Shown piece after piece: positions 17,543 through 25,926 of a stretch of DNA of 64,000 nt. The translations under genes and the position numbers were made by a program. The DNA is from an uncultured Helicobacter sp. (GTDB lineage Bacteria > Campylobacterota > Campylobacteria > Campylobacterales > Helicobacteraceae): assembly GCF_910577135.1 (NCBI RefSeq), contig NZ_CAJTLL010000002.1:120956-184955 (forward strand), given 5' to 3'. The first letter of the stretch is position 1; every line of letters starts with the position of its first letter. The notes beneath the pieces were generated by a model. It did no database searches. It was given only the letters and a program-made list of their open reading frames with translations, and was not told where the DNA came from.

Positions 17543-19255
17543 TTATTTTTGCCCGATACCTTCACTCATATCAAGCTCGTCTCTAATCAATGTTTGAAAC
17601 AATGCTGCAATTTCTTGCGGACGCTCTAAAATCACATTGCGCATTTTCTCAAGTAACACTTCATACTTGATGTTATCTTCATCAAAGCTTGAGCTAATAC
17701 CAAGCTGGTCTTCCACACGCTTACGCAATTCACTGAATCTATTGACATCATCTTCATCATCATCAATTTGCATAAGCGATTCTATATCGTCATCTTCTTC
17801 CTCTTGCACTTCTAACATACGTTCTGCAAATGGTGCAACGATTTTTTTATAGAATATGAATATAATAACCGCAACAATAACATATTTAAGCAAAGGCATA
17901 AATGGGCTTAAATATCGCTCTAAATTATTTGCAAATACTTCCCACTTATCTTTTGGATGATAGTGAAGCTGTGTCATTTTAAAAGGCATATTAATCACTT
18001 CTACTTGGTCGCCTCGTGCCTCATTATAACCAATAGCTTTTTTAATCCCTTCTAAAAATTTGTCCATATCTTCTTGTGGGCGAGGAGTATATTCTAATGT
18101 AGGCTCACCATCTTCACCTATCACTTCTTTATACGTGCCATCAATCATCACAGAAGCACTCACACGTTTCAATACTCCATATTGTTCTTTAATATCACTT
18201 ACAGTTTTGCCTATTTCATTATTAACAACAACTTCACTTTCTTTCTCCCACTCCATCATTTCATCATCTTTAAGCCCTTGCACTGGACCAATATTACTTA
18301 CCACACCGGGCACACCGCCAATTTGAGGCGGACGGAATCCTTTGCGTTCCTTCTCATACTCTCTCGTGCTACGGACAACAGGATTATCATCAAATCTTTC
18401 CTGTGTGGATTTGCGCACACTGAAATCAAAGTCCATTGTTACCTGCGCTTGTACTCCATCGCCTACACTTGGCTGTAAAAACTTAATAATTTTTGCTTCT
18501 AAAGCATTTTCTGCATTCTGCTGGAATTTTCTTTGAAACGCTGCCTGCTTAGCTATTGCATTTTGTTGAGTTGCTTCATTATCCTCACCTAATAGCTCAC
18601 TATCTTGATTGATGATTTTTACAGCCTCTGGTGTGAGCCGCTCTACTGCCGCACTCACAAGATGTTTAATCCCTATAACCTGCTCAGGAGACAGAAACAT
18701 ATTATCACGAACAGTAACCTTCACCGAAGCTGATGGTGGATGTCCTCCTTGCACGAAGAGCGATTCCTTAGGCATAGAAATATTGACAATCGCCTTTTCA
18801 ATAGGATTAAGACTCTCAATCGTCTTTGCAAGCTCATTTTGTTTAGCGATAAGATATTTCATATCTTGCGTGAAAGGTGTTTCTCCTACACTATTTTCAA
18901 GCAAAATATCAAAACCTACATTCTTGCTTGTTTTAGGCAATCCAATAGAACCCATAGCAATCCGCTGCTCATAGACTCTATCTTTTGGCACAAGGATAAC
19001 GCTATCATTTGGAATCTTATAGGGAATCTTCTCTTGCTGTAATTTTTGAAGGATTGTCGCACTATCCTCTGGATCTAGATTACTAAAAAGCACTTCATAA
19101 TTTTCATATTCATTTCTTGTCTGCACAGGGAAAAGTATGAGATAAGTTAAAAAACCAATAATCACAACAAGAGTAGTAAGAATAATAATACGCTGCTTTT
19201 TATTAAGTTTGTTTAAAACTCGCGTTACTTGTTCAAAAATTAGTTTTAAATCCAC
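17543..19255 (-). CDS. fliF: Flagellar MS-ring protein FliF
   Basis: FliF polymerises into the membrane MS-ring that seeds the flagellar basal body. The 570-residue protein has an N-terminal membrane helix at about 22-42, a large periplasmic part with ring-building motifs (including VNISMPKESLFVQGGHPPSA and the KRVSASVMIDG segment), a second helix at about 440-458, and an acidic cytoplasmic tail ending near FQTLIRDELDMSEGIGQK that would bind FliG. The start codon is GTG at 19255 with AGGGG five bases before. It follows hisC by 8 bases. Confidence 0.96.
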   Translation of the reverse strand: MDLKLIFEQVTRVLNKLNKKQRIIILTTLVVIIGFLTYLILFPVQTRNEYENYEVLFSNLDPEDSATILQKLQQEKIPYKIPNDSVILVPKDRVYEQRIAMGSIGLPKTSKNVGFDILLENSVGETPFTQDMKYLIAKQNELAKTIESLNPIEKAIVNISMPKESLFVQGGHPPSASVKVTVRDNMFLSPEQVIGIKHLVSAAVERLTPEAVKIINQDSELLGEDNEATQQNAIAKQAAFQRKFQQNAENALEAKIIKFLQPSVGDGVQAQVTMDFDFSVRKSTQERFDDNPVVRSTREYEKERKGFRPPQIGGVPGVVSNIGPVQGLKDDEMMEWEKESEVVVNNEIGKTVSDIKEQYGVLKRVSASVMIDGTYKEVIGEDGEPTLEYTPRPQEDMDKFLEGIKKAIGYNEARGDQVEVINMPFKMTQLHYHPKDKWEVFANNLERYLSPFMPLLKYVIVAVIIFIFYKKIVAPFAERMLEVQEEEDDDIESLMQIDDDEDDVNRFSELRKRVEDQLGISSSFDEDNIKYEVLLEKMRNVILERPQEIAALFQTLIRDELDMSEGIGQK

Positions 19256-19263
19256 AATTGCCC

Positions 19264-20379
19264 CTAGTTATGAGCTTTTAAGTATGTTTGTATCATCTCA
19301 AGGACACGTGTATTTTGCCACTGCATACCAATAGTAATACGAAAAGCACTTAACCCATACGAATGCAAATCACGCACAATTACACCCTTTTGCAGCAGCC
19401 ATTGGCATAAATGTGTAGATTCTATATCTTTATGCGAAAATGTGATGAAATTCCCATAAGAAGGGATAAAGTCTATCCCATTTTCTTCTGCAAATTGTTC
19501 ATATCGCAACATTTCTGTAGCATTAGATTCTATACACTGCCTTACAAACACATCATCTTCTAGGGCGGCAATAGCAGCGCACAAGCTTAGAGTCGTGATA
19601 TTAAATGGCGGACGCACCTTATAGAGCATAGAAATAATAGATTTATTTGCAATTCCATATCCTACACGCATACCACCCAACCCATACGCCTTAGAAAATG
19701 TCCCTAGATAAATCACATTGCTAAAACGTGCGATAAGCGCAGCTGGTTCAAAGGCTTTTACACTATCTTTGAATCTTGCAAATTCTTGATACGCCCCATC
19801 AATCACCACAAGCGTATCTTTATCGATTTTACCGATAAAGTCCTCTACTGCCTGTGCGTCTAAACACTCACCTAAAGGATTATTTGGCACACAGAGAAAT
19901 ATAGCACTCACTCTTTTACCTTGAGCCCTTGCCACATTATAAAGCTGCATAAACTCATCTAAATTATGCGCATCACTAGGAGTTTTGCAAATCTCCACAC
20001 CTACAAGTTTTGCATACACTTCATACATTGCAAAAGTCGTCTTTGCCATTAGCACACAAGCATTTGTGTGATCCAAAGCCTGCATACAAAAATCGATGAT
20101 TTGATCACTCCCCGCACCAATAATAATCTCTTTTGAGTCTATATTAAAGCGTGAAGTAAGAGCTGCTTTTAGCGCATACATAGAATCATCAGGATATAAA
20201 TATGCCTTAGAGGCATTTTGCTCTAAAATTTTTATAACTTTAGGCGATGTGCCATAGGGATTTTCATTACTTCCTAACTTAATCACATCTTCTTGTTTAA
20301 TGCCATATTCACGCATTACAAGCTCAATAGGCTTCCCTGCCTCATAAGTTATAACTTGCTCTAATGTCTTCCTAAACAC
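19264..20379 (-). CDS. hisC: Histidinol-phosphate aminotransferase
   Basis: PLP-dependent fold-type I aminotransferase that converts imidazole-acetol phosphate to histidinol phosphate; members can also act on aromatic amino acids. The N-terminus KLGSNENPYGTSP, the VVIDGAYQEF Asp-Tyr pair and the Schiff-base lysine in TFSKAYGLGGMRVGYG are all present. Length 371 is normal. It is the first gene of the fliF operon, an arrangement with no clear functional reason. No other his genes are in the window. Confidence 0.93.
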   Translation of the reverse strand: MFRKTLEQVITYEAGKPIELVMREYGIKQEDVIKLGSNENPYGTSPKVIKILEQNASKAYLYPDDSMYALKAALTSRFNIDSKEIIIGAGSDQIIDFCMQALDHTNACVLMAKTTFAMYEVYAKLVGVEICKTPSDAHNLDEFMQLYNVARAQGKRVSAIFLCVPNNPLGECLDAQAVEDFIGKIDKDTLVVIDGAYQEFARFKDSVKAFEPAALIARFSNVIYLGTFSKAYGLGGMRVGYGIANKSIISMLYKVRPPFNITTLSLCAAIAALEDDVFVRQCIESNATEMLRYEQFAEENGIDFIPSYGNFITFSHKDIESTHLCQWLLQKGVIVRDLHSYGLSAFRITIGMQWQNTRVLEMIQTYLKAHN

Positions 20380-21017
20380 ACCCTTTCCCTCGCGTTTAAA
20401 TAACTTTTAATTTTTTAGATTTGAAATCGCTCATTCTATCTCAAAAGACTTAAAGATTCTATTAAACCTATGCTATTACACTTTGTGCCACACAGTCCTA
20501 TAATAGGGGAGTAAAACCTCTATATATGCCTAAATAACGCACTTATAACTAAAGCTAATGTTTCATTCAATCATATTGCTTTCTTTGCTGTTGCACTTAA
20601 GCGCTACATCCGCACGAAATATTCGAGGATATGCTTCTCACTCCCCTTAAATATATCGCTCGCCGGATTACCCTTCATCCCCTACACCGCTTTAAGTAGT
20701 TTGCACTTCGTGTGATTTAATTTTATATGAGTGAGGATATGCCTCACTCATGGGGAAAATAAAGAATCTTTAGTCTATTATGGCTACGCTGTTGTAGCTA
20801 AAGCTACCACGTATTCTTGCTTCGCGCCTGAACTTATTAACTTATTAGGTAGTGTAGCTACTCATAAGTTAAATTTTAAGGTAAGGTATAGATTCGCTCA
20901 TCCATTATCACTACGCTTACGCCTTATAAGGATTCTTTCCCATTCCCCAATCCTTAAAGCTTACCCTTTTAATAAATTTGATACAATGGCGCATCGATTC
21001 CACACACAAGGCATAAT
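20380..21017. other. Intergenic region holding decayed repeats and a structured element
   Basis: 638 bases between divergent hisC and the phosphomannomutase gene. No gene was recognised. The region contains a hairpin at 20727-20751 within a longer element (about 20680-20755) that is repeated at about 43725-43795, and further GCTGTTGTAGCTAAAGC-type sequence near 20775 that resembles sequences near 46065 (reverse strand) and 62320. Promoters for both flanking genes should lie here but none could be called with confidence. Confidence 0.6.
20727..20751 (+). repeat. Perfect hairpin in conserved intergenic element, copy 1
   Basis: ATGAGTGAGG and CCTCACTCAT form a perfect 10-bp stem around the loop ATATG. 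About 50 bases before it shared with copy 2 include CGCTTTAAG and GCAC..CGTG and TTAATTTTATA. The inner stem GTGAGG/CCTCAC and loop are the same as in copy 2, while the outer stem differs but stays paired. Confidence 0.75.
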
Positions 21018-22436
21018 ATGCAGCACATTTTTCGCGAGTATGATATACGAGGCATTTTTGGAGAGGATTTAACACACGAGATAGTTTTTGGCATAGGGCA
21101 GCTGCTTGGGGCATATATTATAGAATCTAAGCTCTCCCCATCAATACATATCGGCTATGACGCACGGACACACTCACCTACACTTTTTACGTGGCTCAGT
21201 GAGGGCTTTAGGGCAGCGGGGATTGAAGTCTATATGCTTGGGCTTATACCCACACCTGTGGCATATTTTGCCACTTTTAACACCATCAACTCTATCACTT
21301 GTCCGCATTCTGTGATGATTACAGGCTCACACAACCCCCCACAATACAATGGCTTTAAAATCACCATTAATCGCGCACCCTTTTACGGAGAGCAAATCCG
21401 CGCACTAGGGGCAAAATTAGCACATATACTCCCTCATATCTCTCTCCCTAAAGATACAAACTCCCCGCAAATAGTGCAAATTAACGCAAAGGAAGCCTAT
21501 ATTCATTATTTAAGTGAGCATTTTGCCCATCTTAAAGACTTCCCCTACCCTGTCGTGTATGATTGTGGCAATGGCGTGGCAGGCGTGGCGATTACACAAA
21601 TTTTAGAAAATCTTAATATCCGCTACACACCGCTATTTTTTGAGCCAGATGGCACATTTCCTAATCACCATCCAGACCCAAGCGAAGAGGAAAATCTTAC
21701 CCAGCTCAAAGCAAAAATGGCACAAGAAGAGATCCCCATCGGTATAGCCTTTGATGGCGATGCGGATAGACTAGCCTTGCTTACAAGCGATTATCATTAT
21801 AAGGGCGATGAATTAGCGATTTTGTTTGCCAGAGAGATGAAGGCACGATTTTTAAGCCCTATTGTCATTGGCGAGGTGAAATGCTCTCAAGTGATGTATG
21901 ATGAGATTAATAAAATCGGCAAAGCGGTGATGTATAAAACCGGGCACAGCAATCTCAAAGTAAAGCTAAAAGAGCTAAACGCCCATCTTGCCGCAGAGAT
22001 GAGCGGACATTTGTTTTTTAATGATAGATATTTTGGCTATGATGATGCCATTTATGCCTCATTTAGAGCTTTAGAACTATTTTTGCATTACACGCCGCAG
22101 GAGCTAGAATCTCAAATGGCGCACTTGCCTAAACTTTATAGCACTGATGAAGAGAAAATTCCCACCACCGAGGAGCAAAAGTTCACTCTTATCGAGGGGC
22201 TAAAAAATGTGCTAAAAAATCCACCTAAAGACTTTCCACCGCTTAAAGCCATTATTGATATTGATGGATTGCGCGTTGTGTTTGAAAATGGCTGGGGATT
22301 AGTAAGAGCGAGCAATACCACACCCGTGCTTGTTACGCGATTTGAAGCCACAAGCAAAGAAAATTGTGAGCTATACAAAACTAAACTTCTTGCCCTGCTC
22401 ACAAATCAGCAACTAGCAAACCAACAAAAAGGATAA
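21018..22436 (+). CDS. Phosphomannomutase/phosphoglucomutase
   Basis: Alpha-D-phosphohexomutase that interconverts hexose 6- and 1-phosphates, supplying mannose-1-P or glucose-1-P for nucleotide sugars. The phosphoserine loop is TGSHNPPQYNGFK (S104), the metal loop is DGDADR (246-251), a sugar-specificity loop reads AEMSGHLFF, and the phosphate-binding loop near the C-terminus reads VRASNTTPVLVTRFE. The 472-residue length fits the AlgC/ManB-like group, the likely counterpart of HP1275. Its position upstream of a glycosyltransferase array suggests a role in surface glycan precursors. pyrC follows after 2 bases. Confidence 0.9.
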   Translation: MQHIFREYDIRGIFGEDLTHEIVFGIGQLLGAYIIESKLSPSIHIGYDARTHSPTLFTWLSEGFRAAGIEVYMLGLIPTPVAYFATFNTINSITCPHSVMITGSHNPPQYNGFKITINRAPFYGEQIRALGAKLAHILPHISLPKDTNSPQIVQINAKEAYIHYLSEHFAHLKDFPYPVVYDCGNGVAGVAITQILENLNIRYTPLFFEPDGTFPNHHPDPSEEENLTQLKAKMAQEEIPIGIAFDGDADRLALLTSDYHYKGDELAILFAREMKARFLSPIVIGEVKCSQVMYDEINKIGKAVMYKTGHSNLKVKLKELNAHLAAEMSGHLFFNDRYFGYDDAIYASFRALELFLHYTPQELESQMAHLPKLYSTDEEKIPTTEEQKFTLIEGLKNVLKNPPKDFPPLKAIIDIDGLRVVFENGWGLVRASNTTPVLVTRFEATSKENCELYKTKLLALLTNQQLANQQKG

Positions 22437-22438
22437 AT

Positions 22439-23470
22439 ATGCCCCCTAGCCTCATACTTCACAATCCTATGGATATGCACCTGCACTTACGTGAGGGCGA
22501 TATGCTTGCCTCTGTCCTACCCTTTAGTGCACAGCCCTTTAGTGCCGCAGTGGTAATGCCTAATCTCAAAACACCCATTACCACCACTGCTCTAGCCCTT
22601 GCCTATAAAGAGCAAATTACCGCACTTAATCCCCACTTCACGCCATTAATGACTATCTTTCTCACGCCCGAGCTAGATAAAGCAGAGCTTATGAGGGCAA
22701 AAGCTGCAGGCATTAAGATTCTAAAACTCTATCCCAAAGGGGCGACCACACAGAGTGAAGGCGGTGTGAAAGATATACTTTGTGAGAAGACATTAGAAAT
22801 TTTTGCTCTTGCAGAGGAGCTAGGCTTTATCCTCTCTATACACGGGGAAAGCAATGGATTCTGTATGGAGAGGGAGGCTGAATTTTTGCCCATTTTTGCT
22901 CATATCGCGCAAAATTTCCCTAAAATGCGCGTGATTATCGAGCATATGAGCGATAGGCGCAGTCTTGAATGTATTGAAAAGTATGATAATCTCTACGGCA
23001 CACTTACCTATCATCATATCAGTATGAATCTTGATGATGTATGCGGGGGAATGCTTAACCCTCATCATTTTTGCAAGCCTATGCTAAAGACAAAAAAAGA
23101 CCAAGAAGCTCTCCTCTCTGCTGCATTGAGCGCACATAGGAAAATCAGTTTTGGCAGTGATAGCGCACCGCATTTAGAGAGCGCAAAACTTAGTTCAAAA
23201 GCAGCTGCGGGGATATTCTCTTCTCCTATTGTGCTTCCAGCATTAGCAGCACTTTTTGAATCTCATAATGCTCTAGATTCCCTCCAAACCTTTCTTAGCG
23301 ATAGAGCCATAGAAAATTATGGCTTAAGTGATTTTGTGCCTAAAGCCATTACATTAGAAAAAGCTCCTTATGATGTGCCTTGTGCCATTGATAGCCCATT
23401 GGGACGCATTATCCCTTTACGTGCAGGAGAGAGCCTTTTATGGCGCATTAAGGCAGATGATGAGTGCTAA
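22439..23470 (+). CDS. pyrC: Dihydroorotase
   Basis: Zinc amidohydrolase forming dihydroorotate in pyrimidine synthesis. The metal-binding HxH is H14 and H16 in MDMHLHLREGD. The later metal residues fit STG-type segments: a Lys in LKLYPKGATT, His in LSIHGE, His in IIEHMSD, and Asp in FGSDSAPH. The 343-residue length matches the class II enzymes. It starts 2 bases after the mutase stop and overlaps the beginning of the first glycosyltransferase by 14 bases, so all three could be on one transcript. Confidence 0.95.
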   Translation: MPPSLILHNPMDMHLHLREGDMLASVLPFSAQPFSAAVVMPNLKTPITTTALALAYKEQITALNPHFTPLMTIFLTPELDKAELMRAKAAGIKILKLYPKGATTQSEGGVKDILCEKTLEIFALAEELGFILSIHGESNGFCMEREAEFLPIFAHIAQNFPKMRVIIEHMSDRRSLECIEKYDNLYGTLTYHHISMNLDDVCGGMLNPHHFCKPMLKTKKDQEALLSAALSAHRKISFGSDSAPHLESAKLSSKAAAGIFSSPIVLPALAALFESHNALDSLQTFLSDRAIENYGLSDFVPKAITLEKAPYDVPCAIDSPLGRIIPLRAGESLLWRIKADDEC

Positions 23471-24335
23471 TCTGCCTTGTGTGAGTATTATTACCATTGT
23501 TTATAATGATAGAGAACATATCAAAGATACAATGGATTCAGTTATCAGCCAAGATTATCCTATGATTGAATATATTATCATCGATGGAGCAAGCACTGAT
23601 GGCACAAAAGCATTTATAGAATCTTATATTGCCTCTATGTGTGATATAACGCTTAAAGATACACAAAGATTCTATATGGAAGCCACCCATCGCACAAAAG
23701 CGCATTTCACCTTTAAATTCCTAAGCCAAAAGGATAAGGGAATCTATGATGCGATGAATAAGGGTATTGATTTAGCCACGGGAGAGTGGTGTAACTTTAT
23801 GAATTGTGGGGATAGATTCTACGCACACACCACTATAAGAGAGCTTTTTGAACGCTACTTATTAGACAGCGGGGGGGGGGCATATAATATTATCTATGGC
23901 GATACACACATCATCTATGATAATTCCCACTCAAAAATCCTTTATGCACATAATACTTCCCACAAATATCACCATCGCTTTATTCATCAATCCGCCTTTA
24001 TTGCTACTTCATTAATGAAACGCTTTAAATACGACACAAGTTTCCAAATCGCAGGAGATACGGACTTTTTCACCAAAGCCTATAATGCCAAATATACATT
24101 TATCCACATTCCTGTGATTGTCTCAAGCTTTGAAGTCATAGGGATAAGCTCACAGCTCTCTATGCAGATGTTTAAGGAGGATTGCAAAATCGGCTATAAA
24201 TACAATCGCCTTTTCCCTGTGTTTCTCACCCTCAAATACATTTTTTATATTATCCCTAGGGTATGTATCCGCAATGCAGTCCCCACAAGATTCCGCAATC
24301 GTGCGAGAATCTTGTTCAGCAAAAGACATAGCTAA
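23457..24335 (+). CDS. Family 2 glycosyltransferase, poly-G containing, in frame
   Basis: GT-A glycosyltransferase of about 292 residues. It opens with PCVSIITIVYNDREHIKDTM and has IIIDGASTDGT and QKDKGIYDAMNKGI, the nucleotide-sugar binding part of WcaA/Wbb-type GT2 enzymes; the DxD position is replaced by NCGDRF. ATGs at 23457 and 23460 inside the end of pyrC are the likely starts; longer in-frame starts would run back into pyrC. A run of 10 G at 23871-23880 codes Gly-Gly-Gly before AYNIIYG and the frame is open through to 24335. One G more or less would truncate the protein near the middle. The C-terminal half resembles the protein encoded at 25471-25926. Sugar and acceptor unknown; LPS or glycoprotein glycan is likely. 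Confidence 0.85.
   Translation: MMSANLPCVSIITIVYNDREHIKDTMDSVISQDYPMIEYIIIDGASTDGTKAFIESYIASMCDITLKDTQRFYMEATHRTKAHFTFKFLSQKDKGIYDAMNKGIDLATGEWCNFMNCGDRFYAHTTIRELFERYLLDSGGGAYNIIYGDTHIIYDNSHSKILYAHNTSHKYHHRFIHQSAFIATSLMKRFKYDTSFQIAGDTDFFTKAYNAKYTFIHIPVIVSSFEVIGISSQLSMQMFKEDCKIGYKYNRLFPVFLTLKYIFYIIPRVCIRNAVPTRFRNRARILFSKRHS
23871..23880 (+). repeat. Poly-G tract (10 G)
   Basis: Ten G inside the first glycosyltransferase. With 10 (or 7, 13) the frame is open to the normal end; other lengths shift it. Typical of slipped-strand phase variation in Helicobacter. Confidence 0.95.
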
Positions 24336-24374
24336 GTTTATGTGGCACTCGCGCAACTTGCTATTCCTAAGGTA

Positions 24375-24383
24375 TGCTATAAT
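24375..24383 (+). promoter_or_regulatory. Extended -10 promoter element TGCTATAAT
   Basis: TGCTATAAT about 48 bases upstream of the ATG of the fucosyltransferase remnant. The same nonamer followed by CT occurs at 25432-25440. In this group the extended TGnTATAAT -10 commonly works without a clear -35. Confidence 0.5.
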
Positions 24384-24430
24384 CTTTGCTTTAAGATTCC
24401 TTAACCTACCCTAGAAAATAAGTAGGAGAG

Positions 24431-25425
24431 ATGATGAAAGAAATAAAAATCCATTTTTGTGATTTTGGCGATATGGAGGGGATTGCTAAAAAGATTATCA
24501 ATATCTTATCCTCGCATTTTGATGTGATACTTGATAGCAAGAATCCCGAAGTATCTCTTTTACTCTGTGTTTGGCGTGGAGCATATCCATTATGATTGTG
24601 TGAGGATTTTCTACACAGGAGAAAATCCTCACACCTAATTTTAATATATGCGACTATGCCATTGGGTTTGAGCATATTCAATTCCTTGACCGCTATATAC
24701 GCTATCCACTCTATCTCTTTTATGAAGCAGATTTTGAAAAAGCCTTGCATAAACACGAAAACATATCTTCAAAAACGCTTCAAAACAAAACACGATTTTG
24801 CAATTTCATCGTCAGCAATGGTAGGGCTGACCCCTTGCGAGAAGCTACATTCCGCGCACTCAATGCTTATAAAAAGGTAGATTCAGCAGGAAAATACCTC
24901 AATAAATATCGGCGGAGCAATCAAAGATAAATTTGCCTTTCAACAGCAATGCCTTTTTTCACTTTGTTTTGAAAACTACCCCGGGCTACCTCACTGAAAA
25001 GCTTACCCAAGCTGCTGCCGCGCAAACTATCCCTATTTATTGGGGCGATACGCATTTGCAAGGCAATATAGAATCTAGCGGGGGGGGGGGTAAATACAAA
25101 AGCTCTTGTGTATGCGCATAATTTTCACAACACCCAATCCCTCATAGAATATATACGCCATATTGATACTAATGATGAAGCCAAGCTTAATATGCTTAAA
25201 GAACCACTTTTTTTAGACGCAGGGCATAAGGCATACTTTGATAAGACATTGCAAACATTCCTTCTCTCCATTATGGAGCAATCCTATGAAAAATCCTTTA
25301 GAAGAGGCAGAGCCTGCTTAAGACTATTTGAAGAGCAAAGGTACAAAAATTATATGCGCGTGCTTGGGATATTTAAAAAGGCAAAGCAACACTTAGCTGC
25401 CCTTAAATCTTATAAGTTTATATAA
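24431..25425 (+). pseudogene. Alpha-1,3-fucosyltransferase (GT10) remnant with five frame changes
   Basis: The pieces, read in successive frames, rebuild a GT10 fucosyltransferase, the enzyme class that makes Lewis-type antigens in H. pylori. Pieces: MKEIKIHFCDFG to 24560; VFGVEHIHYDCVRIFYTGEN; NICDYAIGFEHIQFLDRYIR to KYLN; NIGGAIKDKF to SLCFEN; PGYLTEKLTQ to NIESSGG; and after a poly-G run, ALVYAHNFHN to the end. The CFEN..GYLTEK motif is the family's GDP-fucose binding signature, here split by a two-base loss. Frames go 2-0-1-2-0-1, so at least five indels are needed to restore it. The poly-G (11 G) is also out of register. Not expected to give an active enzyme. Confidence 0.85.
25080..25090 (+). 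repeat. Poly-G tract (11 G) in fucosyltransferase remnant
   Basis: Eleven G. The downstream frame (VNTKALVYAHNF) would be joined to the upstream one (GNIESSGGG) with 10 or 13 G; with 11 the upstream frame ends at a TAA soon after. Confidence 0.95.
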
Positions 25426-25431
25426 AACTTT

Positions 25432-25440
25432 TGCTATAAT
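25432..25440 (+). promoter_or_regulatory. Extended -10 promoter element TGCTATAAT
   Basis: TGCTATAAT lies 31 bases upstream of the ATG at 25471. It is identical to the element before the fucosyltransferase remnant and suggests that the truncated gene downstream is transcribed. Confidence 0.5.
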
Positions 25441-25470
25441 CTCCCCTTTATTTCACTTGCAAGGTTTGAT

Positions 25471-25926
25471 ATGACTACCACGCCAATAAGTGCCATTTAT
25501 GGCGATACACTTTTTTATATCAGCGAACAGCACAGCAAGATTCCACATATTAAAAGTAATCCCGCGTATCGTATGCCCTTTTGCCACCAAAGTGTATTTG
25601 TTAAAACCTCACTCCTAAAGAAATATCATTTTGATACAAGCTTTAAAATCTGTGCAGACAATGCCTTTTTCACAAAGATATACAATCAAGGAAGCCGTTT
25701 TTACTATGTTGATATGATTGTGAGTGTTTATAATATCTATGGCATAAGCTCTAAGCCAAGTTGGCAATTTTTCAAAGAAGAATTACGTATCATCTCTGCG
25801 CACAATCCATATCATATTCCTATTTTTATCTGCAAATACGCATTGTGTCTCATAAAATATACCATCAAAATGCTTTTACCCACAGCCATATCGCATAAGA
25901 TTCAAAGTATCTACCATGCTAAATAA
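25471..25926 (+). pseudogene. C-terminal half of a family 2 glycosyltransferase
   Basis: 151 codons that align with the second half of the protein at 23457-24335: AIYGDTLFYISE with IIYGDTHIIYDN, HQSVFVKTSLLKKYHFDTSF with HQSAFIATSLMKRFKYDTSF, then DNAFFTKIYN and YGISSKPSWQFFKEE. The whole nucleotide-sugar binding N-terminal half is missing, so it cannot be an active GT-A enzyme alone. It does have its own ATG, an AAGG 6-7 bases upstream and a promoter-like TATAAT, so a protein may be made. Probably left by a deletion or recombination among the GT copies. Confidence 0.75.
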
